A stretch of DNA of 12,942 nucleotides, taken from assembly GCA_031550405.1 (NCBI GenBank), contig JAVBOP010000195.1, positions 1 through 12,942 on the forward strand. Reading direction: 5' to 3'. This document shows positions 6,886 to 12,942 of the stretch, piece by piece (within the stretch, counting starts at the first letter, position 1; the number at the start of each line of letters is the position of its first letter). The position numbers and the translations under genes are program-made. Source of the DNA: JAVBOP01 sp031550405 (GTDB lineage Bacteria; Bacteroidota; Ignavibacteria; Kapaibacteriales; UBA2268). The notes under the pieces are model-generated. The model was not told where the DNA came from and ran no database searches. It was given only the letters and a program-made list of their open reading frames with translations.

Positions 6886-8196
6886 ATGGCAATACCTACA
6901 AAAAAATCGACACTTTCGTTCTCGGAAAAAGAAGGCGAATATTGTGTAAAAGACCTTGCTCTTGCGGCAGAAGGTCGCTTGTTAATTGATTGGGCAGAAT
7001 CCCGTATGCCTGTTTTAATGCAGTTACGCGAAAAATACAGCAAAACCAAACCATTCCAAGGCTATAAAATCGCTGGCTGTTTGCACGTAACCAAAGAAAC
7101 GGCGGTGCTTATTCGCTCATTGCTTGCGGCTGGAGCGGAAGTTTTGTGGTCAGGTTGTAATCCGCTTTCGACAAATGACGCTGTTGCGGCTGCACTTGTT
7201 GAAGATGGTGCAAAAATGTTCGCTTGGTACAATAATAAGGAAGATTTTTACTGGTGCATCGAACGCACAATTGACGCAAAGCCGCATTTGACGCTTGATG
7301 ACGGCTGCGATTTGATTGACACTGTTCATGAAAAATATGCAGATATGGCAAAAAATCATATCATCGGCGGTTCGGAAGAAACTACAACTGGCGTGATTCG
7401 CCTGCGTTCCCGTGAAGCTGCCGGCAAGTTGTATTATCCTGTTTATGCGGTAAATGATGCTGAAACTAAATGGGATTTTGACAATGTTTACGGCACTGGT
7501 CAATCGACTTTGGACGGCATTATTCGTGCAACTTCCGTGCTTCTTGCTGGCAAAAATTTCGTTACAGTTGGTCATGGACATTGTGGCAGCGGTCTTGCAA
7601 AACGTGCGGCTGGCATGGGTGCAAATACGATTATCACCGAAGTTCGTGCTACTGCGGCACTTAAAGGTGTGCTTGAGGGTCATGAAGTTATGTGCATGGA
7701 CGATGCTGCGAAAATCGGCGATATTTTCTGCACTGCAACTGGCGTGAAAGATGTTATCCGCAAACGCCATTTTGAGGTTATGCGCGATGGTGCAATCGTT
7801 TGCAATACTGGTCATTATGATGCAGAAATCAACATCAAAGAGCTTGAGGAAGTTTCGGTTAGTCATCGTACTATTCGCCCAAATTGTGAAGAATATACAT
7901 TGAAAAATGGCAGAAAAATATTCTTACTTGCGGAAGGTCGTTTGATTAATCTTGCGGCGGCGGAAGGTCATCCATCGGAAGTTATGGACATGTCGTTTGC
8001 TAATCAATTTATGGCTCATATTTCATTAATAGAACGTCATAAATCTGGCGAAAAAATGCCTGTTGAAGTTATGGATATTCCAGAAGGTCAAGATGAATTT
8101 GTGGCACAAACCAAACTCGAAATGATGGGCTTGAAAATGGACAAACTAACGCCAGAACAAATCGCATACATCAATGACTATAATGCAGGAACGTAA
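6886..8196 (+). CDS. ahcY: S-adenosylhomocysteine hydrolase, short type
   Basis: This cytoplasmic NAD-dependent enzyme splits S-adenosylhomocysteine into adenosine and homocysteine, clearing the product that inhibits methyltransferases. Residues (436): GCLHVT with His67, CNPLSTND (91-98), DDGCDLID (138-145), GGSEETTTG with Glu165, VNDAETKWDFDNVYGTGQS (189-207) with Lys195 and Asp199, the Rossmann GHGHCG (229-234) with Glu252 at the end of its second strand, NTGHYD with His310, and EGHPSEVMD with His362. Catalytic residues are all kept. NPLST, the lack of the roughly 40-residue insert and the end DKLTPEQIAYINDYNAGT (no Lys/Tyr tail) are traits of archaeal and Thermotoga enzymes. After Glu252, the usual Asp-Pro is Arg254-Ala255, and the family GYG is GHG. 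Codon use (GGT, CGT, GTT, GCG, few ATA) differs from neighbours, so high expression or transfer. AAAGGA precedes the ATG by about four bases. It is monocistronic by the terminator that follows. Confidence 0.97.
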   Translation: MAIPTKKSTLSFSEKEGEYCVKDLALAAEGRLLIDWAESRMPVLMQLREKYSKTKPFQGYKIAGCLHVTKETAVLIRSLLAAGAEVLWSGCNPLSTNDAVAAALVEDGAKMFAWYNNKEDFYWCIERTIDAKPHLTLDDGCDLIDTVHEKYADMAKNHIIGGSEETTTGVIRLRSREAAGKLYYPVYAVNDAETKWDFDNVYGTGQSTLDGIIRATSVLLAGKNFVTVGHGHCGSGLAKRAAGMGANTIITEVRATAALKGVLEGHEVMCMDDAAKIGDIFCTATGVKDVIRKRHFEVMRDGAIVCNTGHYDAEINIKELEEVSVSHRTIRPNCEEYTLKNGRKIFLLAEGRLINLAAAEGHPSEVMDMSFANQFMAHISLIERHKSGEKMPVEVMDIPEGQDEFVAQTKLEMMGLKMDKLTPEQIAYINDYNAGT

Positions 8197-8246
8197 CGCA
8201 CTTTGTGTGCTTATTGCCGATTTTTTGAAATCGACTTAAAAAACAA

Positions 8247-8270
8247 TTTTATGAATAAATATTCATAAAA
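8247..8270. repeat. perfect 11-base-arm inverted repeat
   Basis: TTTTATGAATA (8247-8257) and TATTCATAAAA (8260-8270) are exact inverted copies separated by AA, just after ahcY and before its terminator. It is A/T-rich and could be part of a compound 3' end or a protein-binding site. Confidence 0.55.
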
Positions 8271-8274
8271 ACAT

Positions 8275-8303
8275 AAGGCAGAAAAATTTTTCTGCCTTTT
8301 TTT
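8275..8303 (+). terminator. Rho-independent terminator of ahcY
   Basis: AAGGCAGAAAAA (8275-8286) pairs perfectly with TTTTTCTGCCTT (8287-8298), and a T-run continues to 8303. The inner A/T pairs probably open as the loop, leaving a GGCAG/CTGCC stem. It follows the ahcY stop by about 80 bases. On the opposite strand the tail is ATG then TTTTT, so it may also help end the converging gene. Confidence 0.9.
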
Positions 8304-8304
8304 G

Positions 8305-8327
8305 TGTCATGGTTATTCTCCATGACA
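8305..8327 (-). terminator. hairpin directly after the T9SS gene stop
   Basis: TGTCATGG (8305-8312) and CCATGACA (8320-8327) are exact inverted copies around a seven-base loop. The arm ends one base before the TAA of the 1239-residue protein gene (minus strand). No T-run follows directly, so alone it is a weak terminator. It may protect the mRNA 3' end or work with the palindrome at 8275-8298. Confidence 0.45.
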
Positions 8328-11300
8328 TTATTTTAAAATAACAAAAGATTGCCGGGCTTTAAGGCGATTGTTTTCCATGCTGATAATATATGTGCCGGCG
8401 CTAAGCTCATCTATATCTACTGTTATACTGTGCTTGCCGGTATCCACATCCTTATTCAGTATATTTTTGACCAGCTTGCCCGCAGAATTATAGATATTTA
8501 TCTCTATGTTGCCTGCAACGCCAGTATGGTATGATATTTTTAACTCCTTATCTGTATATGGGTTAGGAGCTACGGGCTCTATATAAAACTGCTCATGGAT
8601 AATTTCATCATGTATATCGGAGCTTATGGTGATATTACTGCCTTTGGTTGTTGCCTTAATACAGCTATTCCTGTCTTCAAAGGAGACGCTGTCGAAAGTT
8701 ATATCAAAGGCAGGCTTGCCGCCCGACAATAACAAAGCATTGATAATGCAGAGCGTATCATCTTTTTGCAAAGGCATGCCGTCATAGCTGATAGTCAGAG
8801 TACCTTCAGTATAGTCGGTAACATGCGAAATATTCGTTCCAATTACATTTTTTATTTCCACCTCTTGAGCTGAAATTCCAAGCACTGCCTTGTAGCTTGA
8901 TATATCGGCATTGGCATACGTATAGAATGAATTGCCATCATTCATTTTCATAATCATCGGAATGCTTATCTCGCTGCCTGTTTGCTGATTGGGGAAATCC
9001 GGCATGGATAGCTGCACGGGTATAATTAATGGGTTGGCTTTGAATGTGGTTTTCATTGTCATTATATCAGTAACGATATATACATCGGTTGCAATAACCC
9101 CTTCTTCATCGCAATTGCCTGCATTAAACCGAACATCCAAATAAAGCATGCCGCCGGCAGGTATAACTACATTTTTATGCGGGGTGGTGATAGTAAAGAC
9201 ACCAGCATACTCATCCATAACAATATCCTTTACGGTCAGAGCATTTGTTGTACTTTCATTACTTATTACAAAATTGCCTGTTGTATCAATACACTTGCTT
9301 ACAGTTCCAAAATCAATACCGGTAACTCCAGGATATTCATCGTATGCTATGCCGCTTAATTCCGCCTTGGCTATATCGCCATTATTGCCATATTCTACAT
9401 CTATAACTAACAGCCTGTTCAACGGTATGCTGCTTTCAGGCTTATATACAACATCAAATACCCGTTCGCCGCCTATCTCAATATGGCTGTCATCATAGGT
9501 ATTGATATCAGGAGTTATTGTAAAATCATCTACGCTATATACAGCATCTGTATTCAATTTAATGGACTTGATATATAATGCAGTTGCCTTGCTGTTCTTA
9601 ATCTTAACAGTGCCAATTTCGCTGCATACCTCGTTTACCATTGTTGCTGGAAAGGTATAGCCTGCAACCTCAATGTCCGATATATCCTGCCCTGCTTTAA
9701 TATCTATAGCAAAATACAGGCATTCGGTATTAACTACGAGCTTATTCGACACAATATTGTCATCCTCCGGAGTATATGTAATATCCAACATCTGCTCTTG
9801 ACCTTCACCCAATACAATAGGATATGTTGCACCATATAAGTTGGTTATACTAAACGGGTTAGGCAATATCTTGCTAAAAAGCACGCTATCAATCCTGATT
9901 TCCTTATGGGCAATGTTCTTGATTGATATGGTTATAGTTTTGGCAATACCTGCCCCACTTTTGCCAAAATTCAAATAGCCAATCTCCACTCCATTCTGCC
10001 TCCACTCTACTTTATCTGCAATATAAACCATAGTATCCAATGCAGTATTGCCAGCTCTATCCATATACCGCACAATAGTATAAGCATCCTTATTTATATC
10101 CTCTACTTCAAACTCTACACCGCCTTTTTTTATTGGTGCAGGGGCGCTCCATTTATCTGAGGCAGGTTTGGGTGGGTTTTCATAGAAATATCTGAAAATT
10201 TTTACATTCTCAGGAGAGATGAGTGCTGGTGACTGAGATAAGCCTTTATCAACCTGCGCATCATCGAAATCAGAAGCAGGCGGCTGATTGGTTGTATCTG
10301 CAAAAGCGGATTTAAAGATTATACGACCCGGTATTTCATCATATCTATCTGGTCTATTGCAAAAAAGCTCGTGCGATACTTCGGGCGCTAATGTATCCTC
10401 ATCGGCTGGCTCTATCAAAGCCATAGACGAGGACCAAGCGTATGCAATTACCCTACCAAAACCATATATAGTGCCAGTTAATGCCGTATGTCCTTGTAGG
10501 CTATAAACTGTCGAGCTCTTTAAATCAAGACTGGCATAATAATAGTCAGTTCCTAAAATATTATTTGCATAAAAATTCTGATCATATACTGGTATTTTTA
10601 CAGGATACTTATCTCCTTCCTTAATAGTTACAGAGCTAAGTAGTTTATTGTTTTTAACCGGGTCTTTCGAATCGCCTTTAGCTATCAAGTTATAGTGATG
10701 CTCATCAAAACCTTCATACGCCGGAGTTTGGAAAACAGTTTGATTGCCGTATTGCTCTATAGGCGGCACTATTGCCATAGAAGGATCCATATTGCCATCA
10801 ACTCCATAATAGTGAGTAGAATAAGTATATTGCATTACCTGAACAGGCTTATCTGATGTAAATACACAAACACCGGTAATTGATGCAATGCTGTCTTTTT
10901 CTCGAGGAAAAGGGTGATTTTCTCGATAATGCCACATACTGCCTTCTTCTTCCAAGAGACCGGACGCTTGTCCCCGCAATTCACCCGTTTTAAGGTCATA
11001 CCAAACAGCTTGTAAGATTGTATTAGGCTCGCTTGATACAACTCTAAAATAATCTCCACCACCCCGTACAGTATCTAAATCAGATTGATACCTCATTGAT
11101 TTTGACAGCAATTGCAAGGATATATGCTCTTTGCCCCATAGATTTGTAGGCAACAGCTGCTCTACAAGATTATCACGGTCATTATCGAACAATACAGGCA
11201 TGGCTGTTCGTTCATGATAAGAAAAAACAGCTATAGGATTATTACTTCTTATTACACTGCCTGTAAAATCGCAAATACCTCTTACATGGTTGGAGGTAAA

Positions 11301-12047
11301 TTTATTCCATATATTTACTACCTCGCCTGCCCTAAGCTTTATTGTTAGCTTTTCGCCGATACCTTTCCCAGATCCATCTGTAACGCATAGCGGAGTCGGT
11401 CCTGATTTACCTTTTAAATCTATATTTATTGTAGTGTGATCATAAGGAGCGGCGCATATAAAACCCGTGTGAAATCGCTGCCCCGTTATATGCGATTCAT
11501 CATTATCATTATAGCTGCAGTGTATATACCTTGTACCTAAGGCGCTTATTGGAATCGCCATATAGCCTTCGGAGGAGGTTGCACGAAAACTACCCACATA
11601 AACAGTTATAGGCGCGCCATTTTTCGATTTGACATACATAGCTTTGTCTGATATCTGCCTATCGGTAGTTCGTACAGCCCACGCGTTAGGATCAAGAACT
11701 TTCTCCCCGGGCTCAGAAGCGGAAACAAAAGCTATCACAGTGTAAGGTGGAATGGTTTTCGTAGAAATAACTTCACCTGTAGCACTAAACGATAATGTTA
11801 TTGTCGCTTCCTCTCCAAAAGTACCTACATATATTGCTGTAACACTTTCAGCGCCCGGCTCGTCAGTATCATTAGGCGGAAATACCACCAAATACTCAGA
11901 GCCTGGGAAAGAGGTTAAAGCTGTATTTTTGAATTTTTCTTTAATATGCTCTGGCACTTCAACCTGCTCCATTTTTACGCCGCTTGCTTTCAAAGACTGG
12001 GATAGCAGTATGATGAATATTATTGTTAGTAAATAAAGCTGTTTCAT
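8328..12047 (-). CDS. large secreted T9SS protein, IgGFc-binding-like N-terminus, ASH repeats
   Basis: 1239 residues. Residues 1-21 are a Sec signal peptide (MKQLYLLTIIFIILLSQSLKA). About 35-545 resemble the IgGFc-binding-protein N-terminal region: SYNDNDESHITGQRF near 178, RGICDFTGSVIRSNNPIAVFSYHERTAMP (256-284), EQLLPTNLWGKEHI (296-309), and IVPPIEQYGNQTVFQTP (426-442). About 690-785, 790-898 and 903-1005 look like three ASH-type Ig-like repeats (starts such as YLNFGKSGAGIAKTITI and IDFGTVSKCIDTTGNFVI, ends such as LDITYTP). About 1010-1145 may be a cohesin-like module. About 1155-1239 are a T9SS type A sorting domain (PVAPNPYTDKELKISY, INIYNSAGKLVKN, LSAGTYIISM). It is exported and anchored on, or released from, the cell surface; adhesion is plausible, not shown. 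AAGGGG seven bases upstream of the ATG (12055-12060) supports the start. It is monocistronic and divergent from the S9 peptidase gene. Confidence 0.88.
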   Translation of the reverse strand: MKQLYLLTIIFIILLSQSLKASGVKMEQVEVPEHIKEKFKNTALTSFPGSEYLVVFPPNDTDEPGAESVTAIYVGTFGEEATITLSFSATGEVISTKTIPPYTVIAFVSASEPGEKVLDPNAWAVRTTDRQISDKAMYVKSKNGAPITVYVGSFRATSSEGYMAIPISALGTRYIHCSYNDNDESHITGQRFHTGFICAAPYDHTTINIDLKGKSGPTPLCVTDGSGKGIGEKLTIKLRAGEVVNIWNKFTSNHVRGICDFTGSVIRSNNPIAVFSYHERTAMPVLFDNDRDNLVEQLLPTNLWGKEHISLQLLSKSMRYQSDLDTVRGGGDYFRVVSSEPNTILQAVWYDLKTGELRGQASGLLEEEGSMWHYRENHPFPREKDSIASITGVCVFTSDKPVQVMQYTYSTHYYGVDGNMDPSMAIVPPIEQYGNQTVFQTPAYEGFDEHHYNLIAKGDSKDPVKNNKLLSSVTIKEGDKYPVKIPVYDQNFYANNILGTDYYYASLDLKSSTVYSLQGHTALTGTIYGFGRVIAYAWSSSMALIEPADEDTLAPEVSHELFCNRPDRYDEIPGRIIFKSAFADTTNQPPASDFDDAQVDKGLSQSPALISPENVKIFRYFYENPPKPASDKWSAPAPIKKGGVEFEVEDINKDAYTIVRYMDRAGNTALDTMVYIADKVEWRQNGVEIGYLNFGKSGAGIAKTITISIKNIAHKEIRIDSVLFSKILPNPFSITNLYGATYPIVLGEGQEQMLDITYTPEDDNIVSNKLVVNTECLYFAIDIKAGQDISDIEVAGYTFPATMVNEVCSEIGTVKIKNSKATALYIKSIKLNTDAVYSVDDFTITPDINTYDDSHIEIGGERVFDVVYKPESSIPLNRLLVIDVEYGNNGDIAKAELSGIAYDEYPGVTGIDFGTVSKCIDTTGNFVISNESTTNALTVKDIVMDEYAGVFTITTPHKNVVIPAGGMLYLDVRFNAGNCDEEGVIATDVYIVTDIMTMKTTFKANPLIIPVQLSMPDFPNQQTGSEISIPMIMKMNDGNSFYTYANADISSYKAVLGISAQEVEIKNVIGTNISHVTDYTEGTLTISYDGMPLQKDDTLCIINALLLSGGKPAFDITFDSVSFEDRNSCIKATTKGSNITISSDIHDEIIHEQFYIEPVAPNPYTDKELKISYHTGVAGNIEINIYNSAGKLVKNILNKDVDTGKHSITVDIDELSAGTYIISMENNRLKARQSFVILK

Positions 12048-12137
12048 TTGAATTCCCCTTGATTTATGAATATAAATTAATTATTAGCTTATGATGTCAT
12101 TTGAAATGCTATACATCCCGTATTATATATATGACAC

Positions 12138-12169
12138 CAAAATTAACAATTTGTGAGATCATAAACAAA
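12138..12169 (-). promoter_or_regulatory. Bacteroidetes-type promoter of the large T9SS protein gene
   Basis: On the minus strand TTTG (12169-12166), 20 bases, then TAATTTTG (12145-12138): an exact match to TTTG and TAnnTTTG with normal spacing. The leader to the ATG at 12047 would be about 80 bases. Confidence 0.6.
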
Positions 12170-12243
12170 AAAAATTAATTTTCTGCCGTATTTACTTCTA
12201 TTTTCTGTCAATGTTTTTAGAACTCATTTTGGCTATATTCTTC

Positions 12244-12309
12244 TGTTATTCCGAGCGTGCAAAGAATCTAATTGAAGATATGCGATATGTCAGCATGTCG
12301 AAGCTGAAT
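12244..12309. repeat. candidate dispersed intergenic repeat
   Basis: TTATTCCGAGCGTGCAAAGA (12246-12265) followed by ATCT resembles the ATTCyGAGCGnAGCrAAGAATCT stretches scattered through intergenic DNA of many bacteria. Twenty bases on, TCAGC (12290-12294) pairs with GCTGA (12303-12307) around ATGTCGAA, a second phrase often seen in such elements. Copy number cannot be judged from one window. Confidence 0.35.
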
Positions 12310-12363
12310 TATATGATAAATCTAAATTTATTTAACAATATATAGCCGACAATACAGCACGGT

Positions 12364-12396
12364 GTTGCATTTTTATAAAATTTTGCCTTATATTTG
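12364..12396 (+). promoter_or_regulatory. Bacteroidetes-type promoter of the S9 peptidase gene
   Basis: TATATTTG (12389-12396) is an exact TAnnTTTG -7 box. GTTG (12364-12367), 21 bases upstream, matches three of four positions of the -33 box. The leader to the ATG at 12431 would be about 28 bases. Confidence 0.5.
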
Positions 12397-12430
12397 TTCT
12401 CTTTATGTCAAATACTTACAGGTAACTATT

Positions 12431-12942
12431 ATGCGATTATGTTCATCATTCTTTTTAATATGTACTTTATCTATCTTATTGCAATTTCAGGTAGATGCGA
12501 AGCCACAGGCTAAAGCAAAAGAAACTTCTGCCAAGCCTGCAGGCAAGCGAAATTTTACTTTTGAAGATGCAATGAAATTTGAATCAATACCATTTCGCTC
12601 AGTAAAAATATCTAATAATGCAAAGTGGTTTGCGTACGAGGCGAAGCAGGATAGAGGCGATATTACTGCACATATCAATTCCACAGAAAGTACTGATTCT
12701 ATTAGAGTTAAATCAGGTCGTGGAATATTTTTTTCTAATAATTCGGAATGGGCTGCAATGACTATTTACGCATCGCAGATGGAATCCGAAAATGCCAAGA
12801 CACCTAAAGAAAAATCGAATAATTCATTAAAAATAATTCATTTATCTGACCAAAAAGAGTTTAATGCAGAGAATTTGCAGAACTTTAAGTTCTCCGAAGA
12901 CTCTAAATGGATTGCATATACTTTGAAGCCAGACGAGGCACA
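12431..12942 (+). CDS. exported S9-type peptidase, N-terminal part (cut by window)
   Basis: The frame is open from ATG 12431 to the window end, giving 170 residues and no stop. Residues 1-23 are a signal peptide (MRLCSSFFLICTLSILLQFQ then VDA). A Lys/Ala/Pro-rich linker follows to about 40, then NFTFEDAMKFESIPFRSVKISNNAKWFAYEAKQDRGD (41-77), the typical opening of secreted S9 peptidases (prolyl-oligopeptidase/dipeptidyl-peptidase type) of Bacteroidota. Three PD40/TolB-like blade motifs are visible: SNNAKWFAYEA (61-71), SNNSEWAAMTI (102-112), SEDSKWIAYTL (155-165). They belong to the beta-propeller that covers the alpha/beta-hydrolase domain, which should lie beyond the window with its Ser-Asp-His triad. 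If so, the product works in the periplasm or outside the cell on peptides. The catalytic part is unseen, so a plain propeller protein is not excluded. Confidence 0.75.
   Translation, partial: MRLCSSFFLICTLSILLQFQVDAKPQAKAKETSAKPAGKRNFTFEDAMKFESIPFRSVKISNNAKWFAYEAKQDRGDITAHINSTESTDSIRVKSGRGIFFSNNSEWAAMTIYASQMESENAKTPKEKSNNSLKIIHLSDQKEFNAENLQNFKFSEDSKWIAYTLKPDEA

Larger units (their letters stand above)
12048..12430. other. 383-base divergent intergenic region
   Basis: It separates the start codons of the large secreted protein (minus) and the S9 peptidase (plus). It holds a good promoter candidate for each gene at its two ends and, in the middle, a repeat-like stretch, all listed separately. 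No gene or RNA is recognised. Confidence 0.6.

Noticed and set aside
7150..7866. 238-codon open frame on the minus strand inside ahcY
   Set aside because: It lies opposite a well-conserved enzyme gene. Its protein is a Cys/His/Asn-rich string with no family features, as expected from the reverse of a gene with biased codons.
11103..11119. TGACAGCAATTGCA shared between 3612-3625 and the large secreted-protein gene
   Set aside because: A 14-base match between two places in about 13 kb is near what chance gives, and one copy is inside a normal coding stretch.
12487..12684. 65-codon minus-strand frame near the right end
   Set aside because: It is antisense to the start of the S9 peptidase, whose signal peptide and propeller motifs make the plus-strand reading clear.
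1..12942. CRISPR array, tRNA or rRNA gene, insertion sequence with transposase
   Set aside because: No evenly spaced direct repeats, no cloverleaf-like or rRNA-like stretches and no transposase-like protein were seen on either strand.

Overview
The window looks like chromosomal DNA from a Bacteroidota-like bacterium in the wider FCB group, possibly a Kapabacteria/Ignavibacteria relative. The evidence is two proteins ending in type IX secretion (T9SS) type A sorting domains, one of them carrying ASH-like repeats. Several promoter candidates also fit the Bacteroidetes pattern TTTG-N20-TAnnTTTG. The rank within FCB is an inference; no rRNA or marker tree is available here.

Layout from left to right. 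(1) At 51-1724 (+) lies a T9SS cargo gene that has no signal peptide or start codon where one is needed. Its body is very AT-rich (about 27% GC at 601-900) and its C-terminal sorting domain is about 51% GC, so it looks like a mosaic and 5'-truncated gene. (2) At 1844-3460 (-) is pyrG, CTP synthase, complete. (3) At 3461-3847 is a non-coding gap with two strong inverted-repeat structures. (4) At 3848-4991 (-) is a two-gene unit: a small two-helix membrane protein translationally overlapped with a PstS-like solute-binding lipoprotein, with no transporter genes nearby. (5) At 5235-6751 (+) is an overlapping pair: a SpoU/TrmH-family RNA 2'-O-methyltransferase and plsY (glycerol-3-phosphate acyltransferase). 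(6) At 6886-8196 (+) is ahcY, S-adenosylhomocysteine hydrolase of the short (archaeal/Thermotoga-like) type with its own codon bias, followed by a strong terminator. (7) At 8328-12047 (-) is a 1239-residue secreted multidomain protein: signal peptide, IgGFc-binding-like N-terminal region, ASH-like repeats, a possible cohesin-like module and a T9SS sorting domain. (8) At 12048-12430 is a divergent promoter region. (9) From 12431 to the window end (+) is the start of an exported S9 (prolyl-oligopeptidase-like) peptidase, cut off by the window.

Most genes are housekeeping (nucleotide synthesis, phospholipid synthesis, RNA methylation, SAH recycling) or envelope/secreted proteins. There is no clear multi-gene defence, biosynthetic or mobile system. 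The most unusual signals are the composition break inside the first gene, the paired hairpin structures at 3641-3813, the orphan solute-binding lipoprotein with its small membrane partner, and the atypical ahcY.
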